Assembly (NCBI GenBank): GCA_002839795.1
Contig: PGYS01000014.1
Location: 1-38,613 of the forward strand
DNA length: 38,613 nt
Direction of reading: 5' to 3'
Source: Ignavibacteriae bacterium HGW-Ignavibacteriae-3
GTDB taxonomy: Bacteria; Bacteroidota; Ignavibacteria; Ignavibacteriales; Melioribacteraceae
A program made the translations under genes and the position numbers. Shown here piece by piece: positions 10,146 to 19,239 of this stretch. The stretch's first letter is position 1. Each line of letters starts with the position of its first letter. The notes under the pieces were generated by a model. That model had not been told where the DNA came from. It made no database searches and saw nothing but the letters and a program-made list of their open reading frames with translations.

Positions 10146-11377
10146 TCAACAGGATCCGGATCAATGGTAAGTTTTATAAGGTCTATTTTAGTGTTGTCCG
10201 ATTTAAGAATTACAATTGTAAAATGATCTATCTTGAAAGATTCCCCTTTTTTAGGAATCCGTCCAAGTTTGTAAGTGATATAACCGGCAATAGTTTCATA
10301 ATCGCCTTCATGCACTTTAATTTCCATCTCCTCAATCAGGTAATCGATTTCAACTTTACCGCTGAGCAGATATGAATTAGTGTCGAGTTTCTTCGCAACC
10401 TTCTCATTAATATCATCGAACTCATCCCTTATTTCGCCTAATAGTTCCTCAATCAAATCCTCAACTGTAATGATTCCGGCTGTCCCGCCGAATTCATCAA
10501 CAACTACGGCAAATGAAAATTGTCTGTCCAGAAACTCATTAAGCATTTCCATACTTTTTTTAGTCTCGGGAACAAAAGCAACGTCGCGCATAATTGATTT
10601 TAGATTTTCGGGATTTTTAAAAACATCTTTCGTAAACACTATCCCTTTTATATTATCAAGATTTTCATCGTAAATAATTATTTTCGAATATCCCGAGTCA
10701 ATTAGCGTTGAAAGAACTTCGTCCATTGACCCGCTGATATCCACACCTATAATATCCGTCCGGGGCGTCATTGCCTCATAGACACGCTGTTCACGTATAT
10801 CTATTACCTTGCTGATGATATCGGATTGTTCTTCATCCATCTTTCCGGCGTCTGAACTTTCTTCAATAAGATTCTGGATATCCTCTTTATCAAACAAATG
10901 AAGCAATTCTTCATCTTCCTTTTGATTGGTCCTGCTTAATACCATTGAAATTTTTGAGATGGTTCTTACAAAAGGATACAGTATAACTGTAATTAAACGC
11001 AATGGAACAGCCGAAATTAGAACAAGCCGGTCGGCAAGTTCCCTTCCCAAATATTTAGGGATTAATTCTCCGATGATAAGGATCAGTGCGGATGAAATAA
11101 GCAGAATGGAAAATTCATCCCAGCCGAAAAACTCAAAGAGAAAAATCGAGCTTAAAGAGGCAAAGGTTATGTTTATAATATTATTAGAGATGAGTATGGA
11201 GGAGTAAAACAGATCGGGATTGTTAATAAAATAGCGTGCGTTCCTGGCCGAAAGATTATTTTTCCTTGCACGGATTTCCACTTTTATTTTATTGGAAACA
11301 ATAAAAGCGATTTCTGTGGAAGAGAATAAACCACTTAATATTAGCAGAACAATCAAAATTAGAAGATCATTGATCAT
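10142..11377 (-). CDS. CorC/HlyC-family (CNNM/UPF0053) membrane protein with CBS domains
   Basis: The layout is DUF21 membrane domain (about 1-140, three to four helices), a CBS pair (PRTDIIGVDI..., about 190-320, ending at FGGTAGIITVEDLIEELLGEI) and a C-terminal CorC_HlyC domain (345-405). Such proteins are linked to Mg2+ or Co2+ efflux; the hemolysin name is historical. I chose ATG 11377 (MINDLLIL), seven bases after the ubiA stop. The longer frame from 11440 would run 56 bases into ubiA and adds a non-membrane leader. Confidence 0.9.
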   Translation of the reverse strand: MINDLLILIVLLILSGLFSSTEIAFIVSNKIKVEIRARKNNLSARNARYFINNPDLFYSSILISNNIINITFASLSSIFLFEFFGWDEFSILLISSALILIIGELIPKYLGRELADRLVLISAVPLRLITVILYPFVRTISKISMVLSRTNQKEDEELLHLFDKEDIQNLIEESSDAGKMDEEQSDIISKVIDIREQRVYEAMTPRTDIIGVDISGSMDEVLSTLIDSGYSKIIIYDENLDNIKGIVFTKDVFKNPENLKSIMRDVAFVPETKKSMEMLNEFLDRQFSFAVVVDEFGGTAGIITVEDLIEELLGEIRDEFDDINEKVAKKLDTNSYLLSGKVEIDYLIEEMEIKVHEGDYETIAGYITYKLGRIPKKGESFKIDHFTIVILKSDNTKIDLIKLTIDPDPVD

Positions 11378-11384
11378 AATTAAC

Positions 11385-12281
11385 TCAGGATGGGATCCAC
11401 ATTTTATAAAAATAAATAATGAAAATGGCCGATGCGACATATAATAACAGATTTATTATCATTGGGATATCCGTCATCAGCACTTCAATTACGTTTTCTC
11501 CCCGGTCCTTTTTATAGACGAGGTACATATACCTGAAAATACCGAAGATCACAAACATAGTTGTAAACACTAATCTTTCAGTGCCAAAAGATCCAACTGT
11601 CCTCTCAGACACAGAATAGAGCGCGTAACTTAAAATAACCCCGCTCCCTGTCATTGCCGCAATCTGATCGATAAAATTCAGGGAATAGTCCTGCAACACT
11701 TTCCTTTGCTCAATCGCGCTGGTACTATTGGCTATTTCAACGCGTCTTTTCATGACCGCGAGAAATAATGAGAGGAACAAGGTAGTCAATATCAGCCATT
11801 TTGAGATATAAACAGAAATCAGGAGTCCTCCGCCGATAACACGAAGCATGAATCCGGATGCTATACAAAAGATATCAACTATTACAATCTTTTTAAGAAA
11901 TGCAGTATACAATATATTGATCACAACATACACCCAGACGATCATCATGAAATTCCGATCCATGCTGAATGTGATAACTATCAGAATTAAATAGAGGAGT
12001 GCCCCTATAATTTTAGCGTTTTGAGCGCTTATTTTTCCGCTCGGTATAGGCCGGTCCTTTTTGAGAGGATGGACGGCGTCATTAGGGGCATCAACAACAT
12101 CATTAAGAACATAAACCGCGCTCGATGCAATGGAAAATGTTAGAAAACCAATTACAAGAAGAGAAAAATCCCTAGGATCGAATATTTGTTTGGCAAACAG
12201 AGCCGGAACAAAGATAAAAAAATTCTTTGGCCAGCTTGTAATCCTAAGAAGTTTGAAATATTTCCCGACACTAAAAAACAA
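11385..12281 (-). CDS. UbiA-family prenyltransferase, decaprenyl-phosphate phosphoribosyltransferase type
   Basis: An integral membrane protein of 298 residues with about eight to nine helices. The first aspartate motif is N60-D61-x2-D64-x3-D68-x2-H71, followed by [12 protein letters not shown]. This form is typical of the UbiA branch that includes 5-phosphoribosyl-1-diphosphate:decaprenyl-phosphate phosphoribosyltransferase (Rv3806c type). True UbiA or MenA is less likely. The start is TTG at 12281 with GAGGAG just upstream, overlapping the mutase gene by 11 bases. Its partner oxidoreductases (DprE-like) are not present, so the substrate is unproven. Confidence 0.82.
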   Translation of the reverse strand: MFFSVGKYFKLLRITSWPKNFFIFVPALFAKQIFDPRDFSLLVIGFLTFSIASSAVYVLNDVVDAPNDAVHPLKKDRPIPSGKISAQNAKIIGALLYLILIVITFSMDRNFMMIVWVYVVINILYTAFLKKIVIVDIFCIASGFMLRVIGGGLLISVYISKWLILTTLFLSLFLAVMKRRVEIANSTSAIEQRKVLQDYSLNFIDQIAAMTGSGVILSYALYSVSERTVGSFGTERLVFTTMFVIFGIFRYMYLVYKKDRGENVIEVLMTDIPMIINLLLYVASAIFIIYFYKMWIPS

Positions 12282-13926
12282 CTGACTCCTCGTATATCCC
12301 GAAATTCTTTTTCAATTCTTCAACCATTTCGCCAAGTGTTACATAATTATTGGCGGCAATAATAAGAACCGGCATTAAATTTTTTCCGTCCCGCGCCGCG
12401 CTGCTTAATTCATCCAGACTTTTCTCAACGGCTTCCTGATTTCTGCTCTGCTTAAGTTCTGCCAATCTCTTCTTTTGGCTGACCTCAACTTCGGGAGAAA
12501 TTTGCAGAATCGGTATATCAACTTTTTCATTCTCTTCAACAAAGTCATTCAATCCGACAATTATTTTTTCTTTTCTCTCAAATTCTTTCTGATAACGGTA
12601 TGCGGCATCTGCAATTTCTTTCTGAAAATATCCATGTTCAATTCCCTGGACCACACCGCCCAGAGAATCTATCTCAGCAAATATTCTCTCTGCTTCCTCT
12701 TCCATTTTATTGGTAAGTGCTTCAACAAAGTAACTTCCGCCAAGCGGATCCACAGTATTTATAACTCCGGTTTCGAAAGCCAGCAACTGCTGTGTTCGCA
12801 ATGCAATCTTCACAGCTTTCTCGCTTGGTAAAGCCAAAGTCTCGTCCATAGAATTTGTATGAAGAGATTGTGTCCCTCCTAAAACGGCCGCCATCGCCTG
12901 AAATGCGGTGCGTACAATATTATTCTCAGGCTGTTGAGCCGTTAACGTGCAGCCGGCGGTTTGAGTATGAAATCTAAGCCACCATGAGCGGGGATTTTTA
13001 GCGCCGTATTTTTCTTTGAGCCTTTTAGCGTAGATTCTTCTTGCTGCCCGGTATTTCGCAATCTCCTCAAAAAAATCAAGATGTGAATTAAAGAAAAAAG
13101 AAAGACGCGGCGCGAATGTATCAATATCCAATCCTCTCTCAAGACATGCCTCTATATAAGCAAATCCGTCCGCTAGTGTATATGCAAGTTCCTGTGCCGC
13201 AGTGGAGCCGGCCTCGCGGATATGATAACCACTTACAGAAACCGGATTCCATTGTGTTACTTCATTAGTGCAGTATTCTATCATATCCGTTATAATTCTC
13301 ATTGAAGGAATAGGCGGAAAAATAAATTCCTTTTGTGCGATATATTCCTTAAGAATATCATTTTGAAGAGTTCCCCGCAATTTATTAAAACCTACTCCCT
13401 GCTTCTGAGCAACAGCAAGATAAAATGCAAAGATCATCGCGGCCGGTGAATTTATCGTCATTGATGTAGATACTTTGTCCAGTGGAATTCCATCGAAAAG
13501 AAGTTCCATATCCTGCAAGGATGAGACCGCTACACCGCATATTCCAACCTCTCCGTTGCTTAAAGGCGCGTCGGCATCCCATCCCATGAGTGTCGGTAAA
13601 TCGAATGCCACAGACAATCCGGTCTGTCCGTGTCCGAGCAAATATTTAAATCTTTCATTTGTATCCTCGGGAGTTCCGAATCCTGCGAACTGTCTCATTG
13701 TCCACACTTTGCCTCTGTATCCGCTCTGGTGAATTCCTCTGGTGAAGGGGTATTCTCCCGGAAAATTTATCTCATCAACAAAATTCTGACCGTCCAAATC
13801 TTCAGGAGAGTAAAGAGGATTAACCGGCTCTCCGGAAACCGTAGTGTATTTTCTCCCCTCATCCTTAGCTTTTGCTAAATTATTAAGGTAGGCCGATTTT
13901 GATTTTTTGTATTCGGGTGAATTCAT
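12271..13926 (-). CDS. Acyl-CoA mutase large subunit, probably isobutyryl-CoA mutase (IcmA-like)
   Basis: A B12-dependent acyl-CoA mutase catalytic subunit of 551 residues: a TIM barrel without the C-terminal cobalamin domain, so a separate small subunit is needed. The signature YHIREAG is at 234-240. Methylmalonyl-CoA mutases use Tyr89 and Arg207 to hold the carboxylate. Here the matching residues are Phe80 (MRQFAGFG) and Gln198 (EYIAQKE), the pair known from isobutyryl-CoA mutase, in the same numbering. The likely reaction is isobutyryl-CoA to n-butyryl-CoA. The label methylmalonyl-CoA mutase would be easy to apply by mistake. ubiA overlaps its 3' end. Confidence 0.85.
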   Translation of the reverse strand: MNSPEYKKSKSAYLNNLAKAKDEGRKYTTVSGEPVNPLYSPEDLDGQNFVDEINFPGEYPFTRGIHQSGYRGKVWTMRQFAGFGTPEDTNERFKYLLGHGQTGLSVAFDLPTLMGWDADAPLSNGEVGICGVAVSSLQDMELLFDGIPLDKVSTSMTINSPAAMIFAFYLAVAQKQGVGFNKLRGTLQNDILKEYIAQKEFIFPPIPSMRIITDMIEYCTNEVTQWNPVSVSGYHIREAGSTAAQELAYTLADGFAYIEACLERGLDIDTFAPRLSFFFNSHLDFFEEIAKYRAARRIYAKRLKEKYGAKNPRSWWLRFHTQTAGCTLTAQQPENNIVRTAFQAMAAVLGGTQSLHTNSMDETLALPSEKAVKIALRTQQLLAFETGVINTVDPLGGSYFVEALTNKMEEEAERIFAEIDSLGGVVQGIEHGYFQKEIADAAYRYQKEFERKEKIIVGLNDFVEENEKVDIPILQISPEVEVSQKKRLAELKQSRNQEAVEKSLDELSSAARDGKNLMPVLIIAANNYVTLGEMVEELKKNFGIYEESVVF

Positions 13927-14037
13927 TTATTCCTCTACTTCCTGGATTACTTATTAAACATTTTATTTCTGAATCTTGGTTTGTCCGCTATCTAGTGAGG
14001 GAAAAAATACAAAACATCAGAAGATACCGCAACAATG

Positions 14038-15885
14038 TTAAGTTCTTCCGAATCTTTTATCGAATTCCTCCAGCGGAATCTTAATTACGATGGGTCTGCC
14101 GTGCGGACATACATACGGCATGGATGTGGCGAAAAGTTTATCGACCAGAATACGCATCTCATTTTCCGTAAGTTTATCACCAGCTTTGATTGCCGCTTTA
14201 CACGAATATGATTTGGCCAGATTATCGCGCACTTCAAGTTGGCTTAATTGCTCATTTTTTCTGTATTCGTGAAGAATATCCAGAAGGGTCTCCACTTCAT
14301 GTTCAACTTTGACGTCAGAAGGAATACCCACAATTAACACCGTATTCTTAGGCTGAAATTTAATTTCAAAACCCAGATTTGTTAAATAGGGCTCAAGTTC
14401 CTTTGTAAGCTGATAGTCCGCTGGATCTAAGTTAATCTTTTGAGGAAAGAGAAGATGCTGGGCAAACGGAATGTTTGCGTCAAACGACTGCATGGCCTTT
14501 TCATAAAGGATGCGCTCATGCGCGACATGGGAATCTATAATCATCAAGCCGGATTTAATCTGCGTTAGAATGTATTTATTATGAAGCAATACAAGAAAAG
14601 GAGTTTCATTATTCTGAAGAGAGGCATTCTCATGATATACTTCAGTATTTTGTCTGTCATCAAAAGGGGCTGTAACCGGAATTGCTGCTGATCCCGAATT
14701 TATTTCACGGTTAAGATCATTAAATAATCTGTCTACTTCTTCGTCGCTAAGTATCGCAGGTCTGCGAAGAGATTCGTTCCTCTGATTTGAGAATGGCCTA
14801 TCCGTGAAATCATCTTTATCAGTTTTCCGAAAATCCCGGAAACTCAGGGATTCCCTATCAGACGGTGCGCCATTAAAAGTCATGCTGGGTATAAGATCAA
14901 AACTTCCTATAGTTTTTTTAATTACGGCCTGAACAAATGAATGTATTTCGCTCTCATCATCGAATTTAACTTCCAATTTTGAGGGATGTACATTTACATC
15001 AACTTTTTTCTGATCAATATTCATATACAGAACGAAGAATGGATAATCACCTTTTTCAAGTACATTTTCGAATGCCTGAAAGACGGCATGGTTTACAATC
15101 TTACTCTGTACAAATCTCTTGTTCAGGAAAAAATACTGTGATCCCTTGCTCCTCCGCAAATAAGCCGGTTTTGCCACAAATCCGGTAAGCGAGATATAAT
15201 CTGTCAATTCCTTCACTTCGATTACAGCATCCAGAATATTATCGGCAAATACAAGCTTCATGCGCTCGTGAATAGAGGATTTCGGAAAATCAAAAACTAT
15301 TTCATCGTCATTGTAGAATTTGAAACCGACTTCCGGATGACTGAGAGATAACTTTTTGAATGTTTCAATAATATGTTTTAGTTCAGTCTGGTTGGTCTTT
15401 AGAAAATTGCGACGAGCCGGGACATTGTAAAAAAGATTTTTAACAGAAATTGATGTGCCTTTTGAGAACGATCCCTTTTCTTTGGAGATGACGGAATTAT
15501 CATCAATTTTAATAAATGTTCCCAGTTCCTGATCACGTCTTTCCGTTTTTAATTCGAATATGCTGACGGAAGCAATTGATGCGAGCGCCTCGCCCCTAAA
15601 ACCAAACGTACCGATCGCTTCCAAATCATCCAATGTTGAAATTTTACTCGTAGCATGACGCTGAATTGAAAGAAGGGCATCATCTTCATACATTCCCTCT
15701 CCATCATCGGCAACCTGGATAAGAACTTTTCCTGCGCCTTTTATCATGATATCGATATTTTTCGCACCTGCATCAATTGAATTCTCGACGAGTTCTTTAA
15801 CCACTGATTCAGGACGGTTCACAACCTCCCCGGCTGCAATTTTATTGGCAAGATTTTCCGGGAGTATTTTAATTTTGTTATTCAA
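14038..15885 (-). CDS. mutL: DNA mismatch repair protein MutL (endonuclease type)
   Basis: MutL links MutS to strand incision. The N-terminal GHKL ATPase is complete: ELVENSIDAG (31-40), DDGEG (60-64) and GFRGEAL (95-101). The C-terminal dimer domain has SCKAAIKAGD (561-570), CPHGRP (593-598) and the metal-binding motif, here DSHVAHERILYE (451-462). The usual form is DQHA-x2-E-x4-E; Asp, His and both Glu remain, but Gln and Ala are Ser and Val. The 615-residue length is normal. The start is TTG at 15885, with AAGGAAG about five bases upstream. mutS is not in the window. Confidence 0.96.
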   Translation of the reverse strand: MNNKIKILPENLANKIAAGEVVNRPESVVKELVENSIDAGAKNIDIMIKGAGKVLIQVADDGEGMYEDDALLSIQRHATSKISTLDDLEAIGTFGFRGEALASIASVSIFELKTERRDQELGTFIKIDDNSVISKEKGSFSKGTSISVKNLFYNVPARRNFLKTNQTELKHIIETFKKLSLSHPEVGFKFYNDDEIVFDFPKSSIHERMKLVFADNILDAVIEVKELTDYISLTGFVAKPAYLRRSKGSQYFFLNKRFVQSKIVNHAVFQAFENVLEKGDYPFFVLYMNIDQKKVDVNVHPSKLEVKFDDESEIHSFVQAVIKKTIGSFDLIPSMTFNGAPSDRESLSFRDFRKTDKDDFTDRPFSNQRNESLRRPAILSDEEVDRLFNDLNREINSGSAAIPVTAPFDDRQNTEVYHENASLQNNETPFLVLLHNKYILTQIKSGLMIIDSHVAHERILYEKAMQSFDANIPFAQHLLFPQKINLDPADYQLTKELEPYLTNLGFEIKFQPKNTVLIVGIPSDVKVEHEVETLLDILHEYRKNEQLSQLEVRDNLAKSYSCKAAIKAGDKLTENEMRILVDKLFATSMPYVCPHGRPIVIKIPLEEFDKRFGRT

Positions 15886-16072
15886 ATGCTTCCTTACTTT
15901 TGATGTACTATATTATATGAATTTCAAAACAGTCAGAGCCCTTCAAAACGTGATTTCTATTTAGTGCTGTCATATTTAATGACCCGGGATGGCTGAGGAA
16001 TTCCAATAATTCATAAAACCGCACTCAGTACGGATCGGGGCACAGTCCACGGCGTGCCTTCATGTAATTTTT

Positions 16073-16558
16073 TTAATAATCCGGCTTCCTAATATAATGA
16101 TGTACGGTGAAATCCGTGAACAATTCATTCGAATCCAGCACCCATTTTGTACCATCGATCTCCGGGAAATAAACATCTCCTTCTGTTTCAAAATTCATTT
16201 CAGAAATAATCATTTCATCGGCGTCAGAAATTATCTGTTTATAAATTTCTCCTCCGCCGATTATAAATATTTTCTCATACACGCTTGTCACGCAGAATTT
16301 CAGCGCCTGCTGCAGTGAAAAGAAAAAGACAACTTCATGGTATGGGGAAGAATACTCCTGATTACTCGTGACAACGATATTCAATCTTCCCTGAAGGGGT
16401 TTGCCTAAAGATTCCCATGTTTTTCTCCCCATAATAACAGGGAAACCGATCGTATTTTTTTTGAAAAACTGAAGCTCCTCTTCTGAATGCCACGGTACCT
16501 TTCCATCTTTTCCGATAATATTATTTTTTGAAACCGCGGCGATTAATATTTTTTTCAA
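16073..16558 (-). CDS. folA: Dihydrofolate reductase
   Basis: Reduces dihydrofolate to tetrahydrofolate with NADPH. The 161-residue chain has the N-terminal strand ILIAAVSKNNIIG, VPWHSEEELQFFK (Glu28 in the place of the catalytic Asp/Glu), PVIMGRKTWESLG and IIGGGEIYKQ. It starts with TTG at 16558, which overlaps the TGA of the upstream PEGA gene as TTGA, so translation is probably coupled. The neighbourhood also holds thyX rather than thyA. Confidence 0.95.
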   Translation of the reverse strand: MKKILIAAVSKNNIIGKDGKVPWHSEEELQFFKKNTIGFPVIMGRKTWESLGKPLQGRLNIVVTSNQEYSSPYHEVVFFFSLQQALKFCVTSVYEKIFIIGGGEIYKQIISDADEMIISEMNFETEGDVYFPEIDGTKWVLDSNELFTDFTVHHYIRKPDY

Positions 16559-16860
16559 TAATATAACCTGAGACTGACATTAATAAATCTACGAACTCCG
16601 GATTGCACATTTACATTGACAGATTCCTCCGCGTAACCCGGCAAACGAAGTTTAATAGAATAACTGCCGGGGAGTAAACTTGTGAGACTATCCGGCGTAA
16701 CTTTTCCGGTTCTGCTGTTCTCAAAATAAATCTCCGCCCCGCTTGGAAAGGAGGAGAGATAGATCCTGCCAGTTTTAACTTCCTCCTGAAATTCGATAAT
16801 ATTTTCCCTGCAGCTCAGGAGCGTTATTATTAATAATATAACCAGTAAAATTCTTTTCAT
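16555..16860 (-). CDS. Small PEGA-domain lipoprotein
   Basis: A 101-residue lipoprotein: short signal peptide with the lipobox LLSC, then one PEGA domain (GRIYLSSFPSGAEIYFE, TGKVTPDSLTSLLPGSYSIKL, PGYAEESVNVNVQSG). PEGA is a surface-exposed beta module often found in outer-membrane or extracellular proteins; no enzymatic role is expected. The start is ATG at 16860, with AAGG a few bases before. That ATG shares its A with the stop of a short upstream reading frame (TGATG), which hints at a coupled upstream gene that is now broken. Confidence 0.85.
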   Translation of the reverse strand: MKRILLVILLIITLLSCRENIIEFQEEVKTGRIYLSSFPSGAEIYFENSRTGKVTPDSLTSLLPGSYSIKLRLPGYAEESVNVNVQSGVRRFINVSLRLYY

Positions 16861-17014
16861 CAATCCTTCTCATCAAAAGGTTTCGGGGGAATATCAAACC
16901 ATAAGATCAGATTCGCAATCCAATAATTAATTCCCCAGCTAAAATAAACATTTTTTTGATCCGTATGGAGAAGCTAACCGGAATAGAGAGATTCTCTTCG
17001 AATGGCGGGAGCAT
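16860..17014 (-). pseudogene. Small reading frame broken at an A7 run
   Basis: Downstream of the outer-membrane protein gene an ATG at 17014 opens a 35-codon frame (MLPPFEENLSIPVSFSIRIKK...). At the run of seven A (minus strand, 16951-16957) a shift of -1 would continue it as KNVYFSWGINYWIANLILWF and stop at TGA 16862-16860. That stop overlaps the next start in the TGATG form typical of coupled genes. The joined peptide of about 51 residues reads like beta strands. It may be a decayed gene, a sequencing error in the homopolymer, or slippage; its function is unknown. Confidence 0.35.
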
Positions 17015-17019
17015 GGTAT

Positions 17020-17697
17020 TTATAAAAGGTAATTAAGTCCTAATAATAAATTCCAATTTCTGATATCTGCTAGTTTTTGAGTCCCTTTAAAGTTATAAAA
17101 TTCAATTATAAGCGGTGCTCCGCTGAAAACCCACCATCTGAGTCCGTAACCCAGTTTATAACTAAAAGCCGCGAAACTATCGCTATAATTTCGAAAATCA
17201 TTTATTATGACCATACTTATTCTGATAGACCCTCTGACATTTCTTTCTCTGAGGGACAAACCGGCTCCCACCTTAAAATATCCTTCTACCGACGGAATCA
17301 AATCTGTAATGAGTACGGCGTTAACGAAAAAATTATACAAATCATAAGTGTAATCCTGCTGATGATAATCGTTCTGCACATCAGTAATACGGAAAAGACC
17401 TTTATAATTTGGAACAAGAGAACCGCCTAGTTCCAGAGTCAGGAAATTCAATACATTGTATCCACAGGCCGCTTCAATCCCGGATGTCTGCTGCGATAGG
17501 TAGTGAGGTCCGATGAACCATCTGTTTCTTTGAAGAATAACCGAGTCTTTCAATTCATGATCGGTGTCATAGGGATTGGAGTAAATATATTTCAGCGAAA
17601 CATAAAGTTTGTGCCGTAAATTGATTTGACCCTGAATTTGAGAATAAAGCGCTGACGATGCGACTAAAATATATATCCAATATTTTATTATTCTCAC
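17020..17697 (-). CDS. Predicted outer-membrane beta-barrel protein of unknown function
   Basis: A 225-residue protein with a signal peptide (hydrophobic residues about 4-18, ending near YSQ), followed by alternating aromatic/hydrophobic segments and a C-terminal strand LLLGLNYLL. That suggests a small outer-membrane barrel. I do not recognise the family. The start is GTG at 17697 with GGAG five bases upstream. It heads a minus-strand run with the broken ORF, the PEGA lipoprotein and folA. Confidence 0.7.
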   Translation of the reverse strand: MRIIKYWIYILVASSALYSQIQGQINLRHKLYVSLKYIYSNPYDTDHELKDSVILQRNRWFIGPHYLSQQTSGIEAACGYNVLNFLTLELGGSLVPNYKGLFRITDVQNDYHQQDYTYDLYNFFVNAVLITDLIPSVEGYFKVGAGLSLRERNVRGSIRISMVIINDFRNYSDSFAAFSYKLGYGLRWWVFSGAPLIIEFYNFKGTQKLADIRNWNLLLGLNYLL

Positions 17698-17750
17698 CCC
17701 TGCTCCAATTTTTCAATAAAAAGAATTTGCGGTAGAATAATTTATGTGTA

Positions 17751-18194
17751 TTACTTTATTTCAATTTGTCGCTGCCAGATCTCCTTCTCCAATCTCCTTT
17801 CCTCCCTTTTTCTGTTAAGATCTTCTCTTGCCTTTAATTCAGCCAGACGATCGTTAACCGAATACTTGAAGACAAAGCAAAAAAGATAGAAAAATCCAAG
17901 AGGGACAAGAATAAATGCAGCAAGATGACCGTAAATGACTCCCAGAATGATGCAGATGATGAGTGGAATAATTACCGAGATAAAAAATGAAATGAGCCAT
18001 GCAATTTTCTTCTCTTTGAAGAGAACGAAAAGGAGAAAAGGGGTGAATAAGGTTGCAGCTATAATTGCCAGTAATAATGTAAAACCCCAAGCGTATGACA
18101 GAAAATAAAACACGGCAGTTGATAATTCATAGTTCAAATACCGGCTCATTTTTTCAAGATTATACCGTTCACTTGAAACAATATTGATATCCAA
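17751..18194 (-). CDS. Small membrane protein with a charged coiled-coil tail, unknown function
   Basis: The protein is about 147 residues long. Two long hydrophobic segments follow the first 30 residues (AVFYFLSYAWGFTLLLAIIAA and WLISFFISVIIPLIICIILG), with a third around AAFILVPLGFFYLF. The last 30 residues are strongly charged (ELKAREDLNRKREERRLEKE) and probably helical. I favour TTG at 18194, because GGGGAGGG lies about five bases upstream. The ATG at 18218 would translate that SD as MREEGRV. No known family is recognised. Confidence 0.65.
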   Translation of the reverse strand: MDINIVSSERYNLEKMSRYLNYELSTAVFYFLSYAWGFTLLLAIIAATLFTPFLLFVLFKEKKIAWLISFFISVIIPLIICIILGVIYGHLAAFILVPLGFFYLFCFVFKYSVNDRLAELKAREDLNRKREERRLEKEIWQRQIEIK

Positions 18195-18288
18195 AATGAC
18201 CCTCCCCTCTTCTCTCATGTTGAATTTTATGATTACGGGTTAATGGAGAACTGACCCAAATCTTGAAGCTTGATTCTTTTCCGGCCCT

Positions 18289-19209
18289 TCACCAGGGTTT
18301 CTTTAGGCCAAGTGTTTCAAGTTTGTCCTCAAACTCGAGGCGTTCACGGTTTCGTGAGAGTTTACCGTTGATCTCATTCAGCCATCCGAATTCCTCGGCA
18401 AGTTTTTTTGCACCTGCTGCATCCCCGGCAAAAAGAATTTTCATAATTTCAATTTCAGGACCGGTAAAACTCATAGAGTTCATTCTGTAATCCTGGAAAG
18501 CTTCCCATGCTATCGGGCACCATCTGCTGACAATTTCATTGCCTATTACACTTGCGTAGCTTCTTATTTCAATCTGTGCATGAGAGTCCATTCGCAGAGC
18601 CAGAAAATTAAGGAGATTATGAAGATCAATCTTCCAGTATGCCTCGGTGTAGGTGGAAAGCGGCAGATCTTTTCTTGCCTGTTCCCTTGCGACGCCCAGC
18701 TGAAGCCGTTCCTGATAAATATCCCTCGCAAACTGCTGAAGTTCCTCTTCGCGCTCGGTTAATTTTGATCCGATTGCATTATCAAAAAAACCCTCGCTCC
18801 CCTGTTTGTTATCTTTCGCCTGAAAACGCCATTCATCCGGATCAGTTTTTTGTGTTGAATCTATAGCCAGGGAATACCGCGTAGAGTATTCATTAACATT
18901 TGCGGTACGATGACGTATCCACTGCCGCCAGGTATCCATCGGCACTCTAACATGAAGTTTTATTTCACACATCTCAAAAGGAGTAGTATGGAAATTTCTA
19001 AGCAGATATCTGATAAGTCCCTTGTCCTCATTAACTTTTTTTGTCCCTTTTCCATACGAAACCCTTGCGGCCTGTACGATCGACTCATCCCCTCCCATAT
19101 AATCAATAACACGTATAAATCCGTCATTAAGAACGGGGAATTTTCTGCCCAAAATCTCTTCGAGTGAATCTATTTTGATTTTTTCCAAACTTTCAAACTG
19201 TTCTTCCAT
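18289..19209 (-). CDS. thyX: Flavin-dependent thymidylate synthase ThyX
   Basis: Makes dTMP from dUMP with methylene-THF and reduced FAD, releasing THF directly. The ThyX signature RHRxxxxNExSxRYS is seen as RHRTANVNEYSTRYS (99-113). Also visible are HTTPFEMCEIKLHVRVP (74-90) and QIEIRSYA near the C-terminus. At 306 residues it is longer than short ThyX forms, with extra segments at both ends. It lies 30 bases after glycerate kinase. folA is present about 2 kb downstream although ThyX does not produce dihydrofolate. Confidence 0.95.
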   Translation of the reverse strand: MEEQFESLEKIKIDSLEEILGRKFPVLNDGFIRVIDYMGGDESIVQAARVSYGKGTKKVNEDKGLIRYLLRNFHTTPFEMCEIKLHVRVPMDTWRQWIRHRTANVNEYSTRYSLAIDSTQKTDPDEWRFQAKDNKQGSEGFFDNAIGSKLTEREEELQQFARDIYQERLQLGVAREQARKDLPLSTYTEAYWKIDLHNLLNFLALRMDSHAQIEIRSYASVIGNEIVSRWCPIAWEAFQDYRMNSMSFTGPEIEIMKILFAGDAAGAKKLAEEFGWLNEINGKLSRNRERLEFEDKLETLGLKKPW

Positions 19210-19239
19210 CTATCTTCCATCTGATAAGGGATTAAATAT

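Noticed and set aside
11378-11440. Longer start for the CorC/HlyC protein
   Set aside because: It would overlap the end of the prenyltransferase gene by 56 bases and adds a non-homologous leader.
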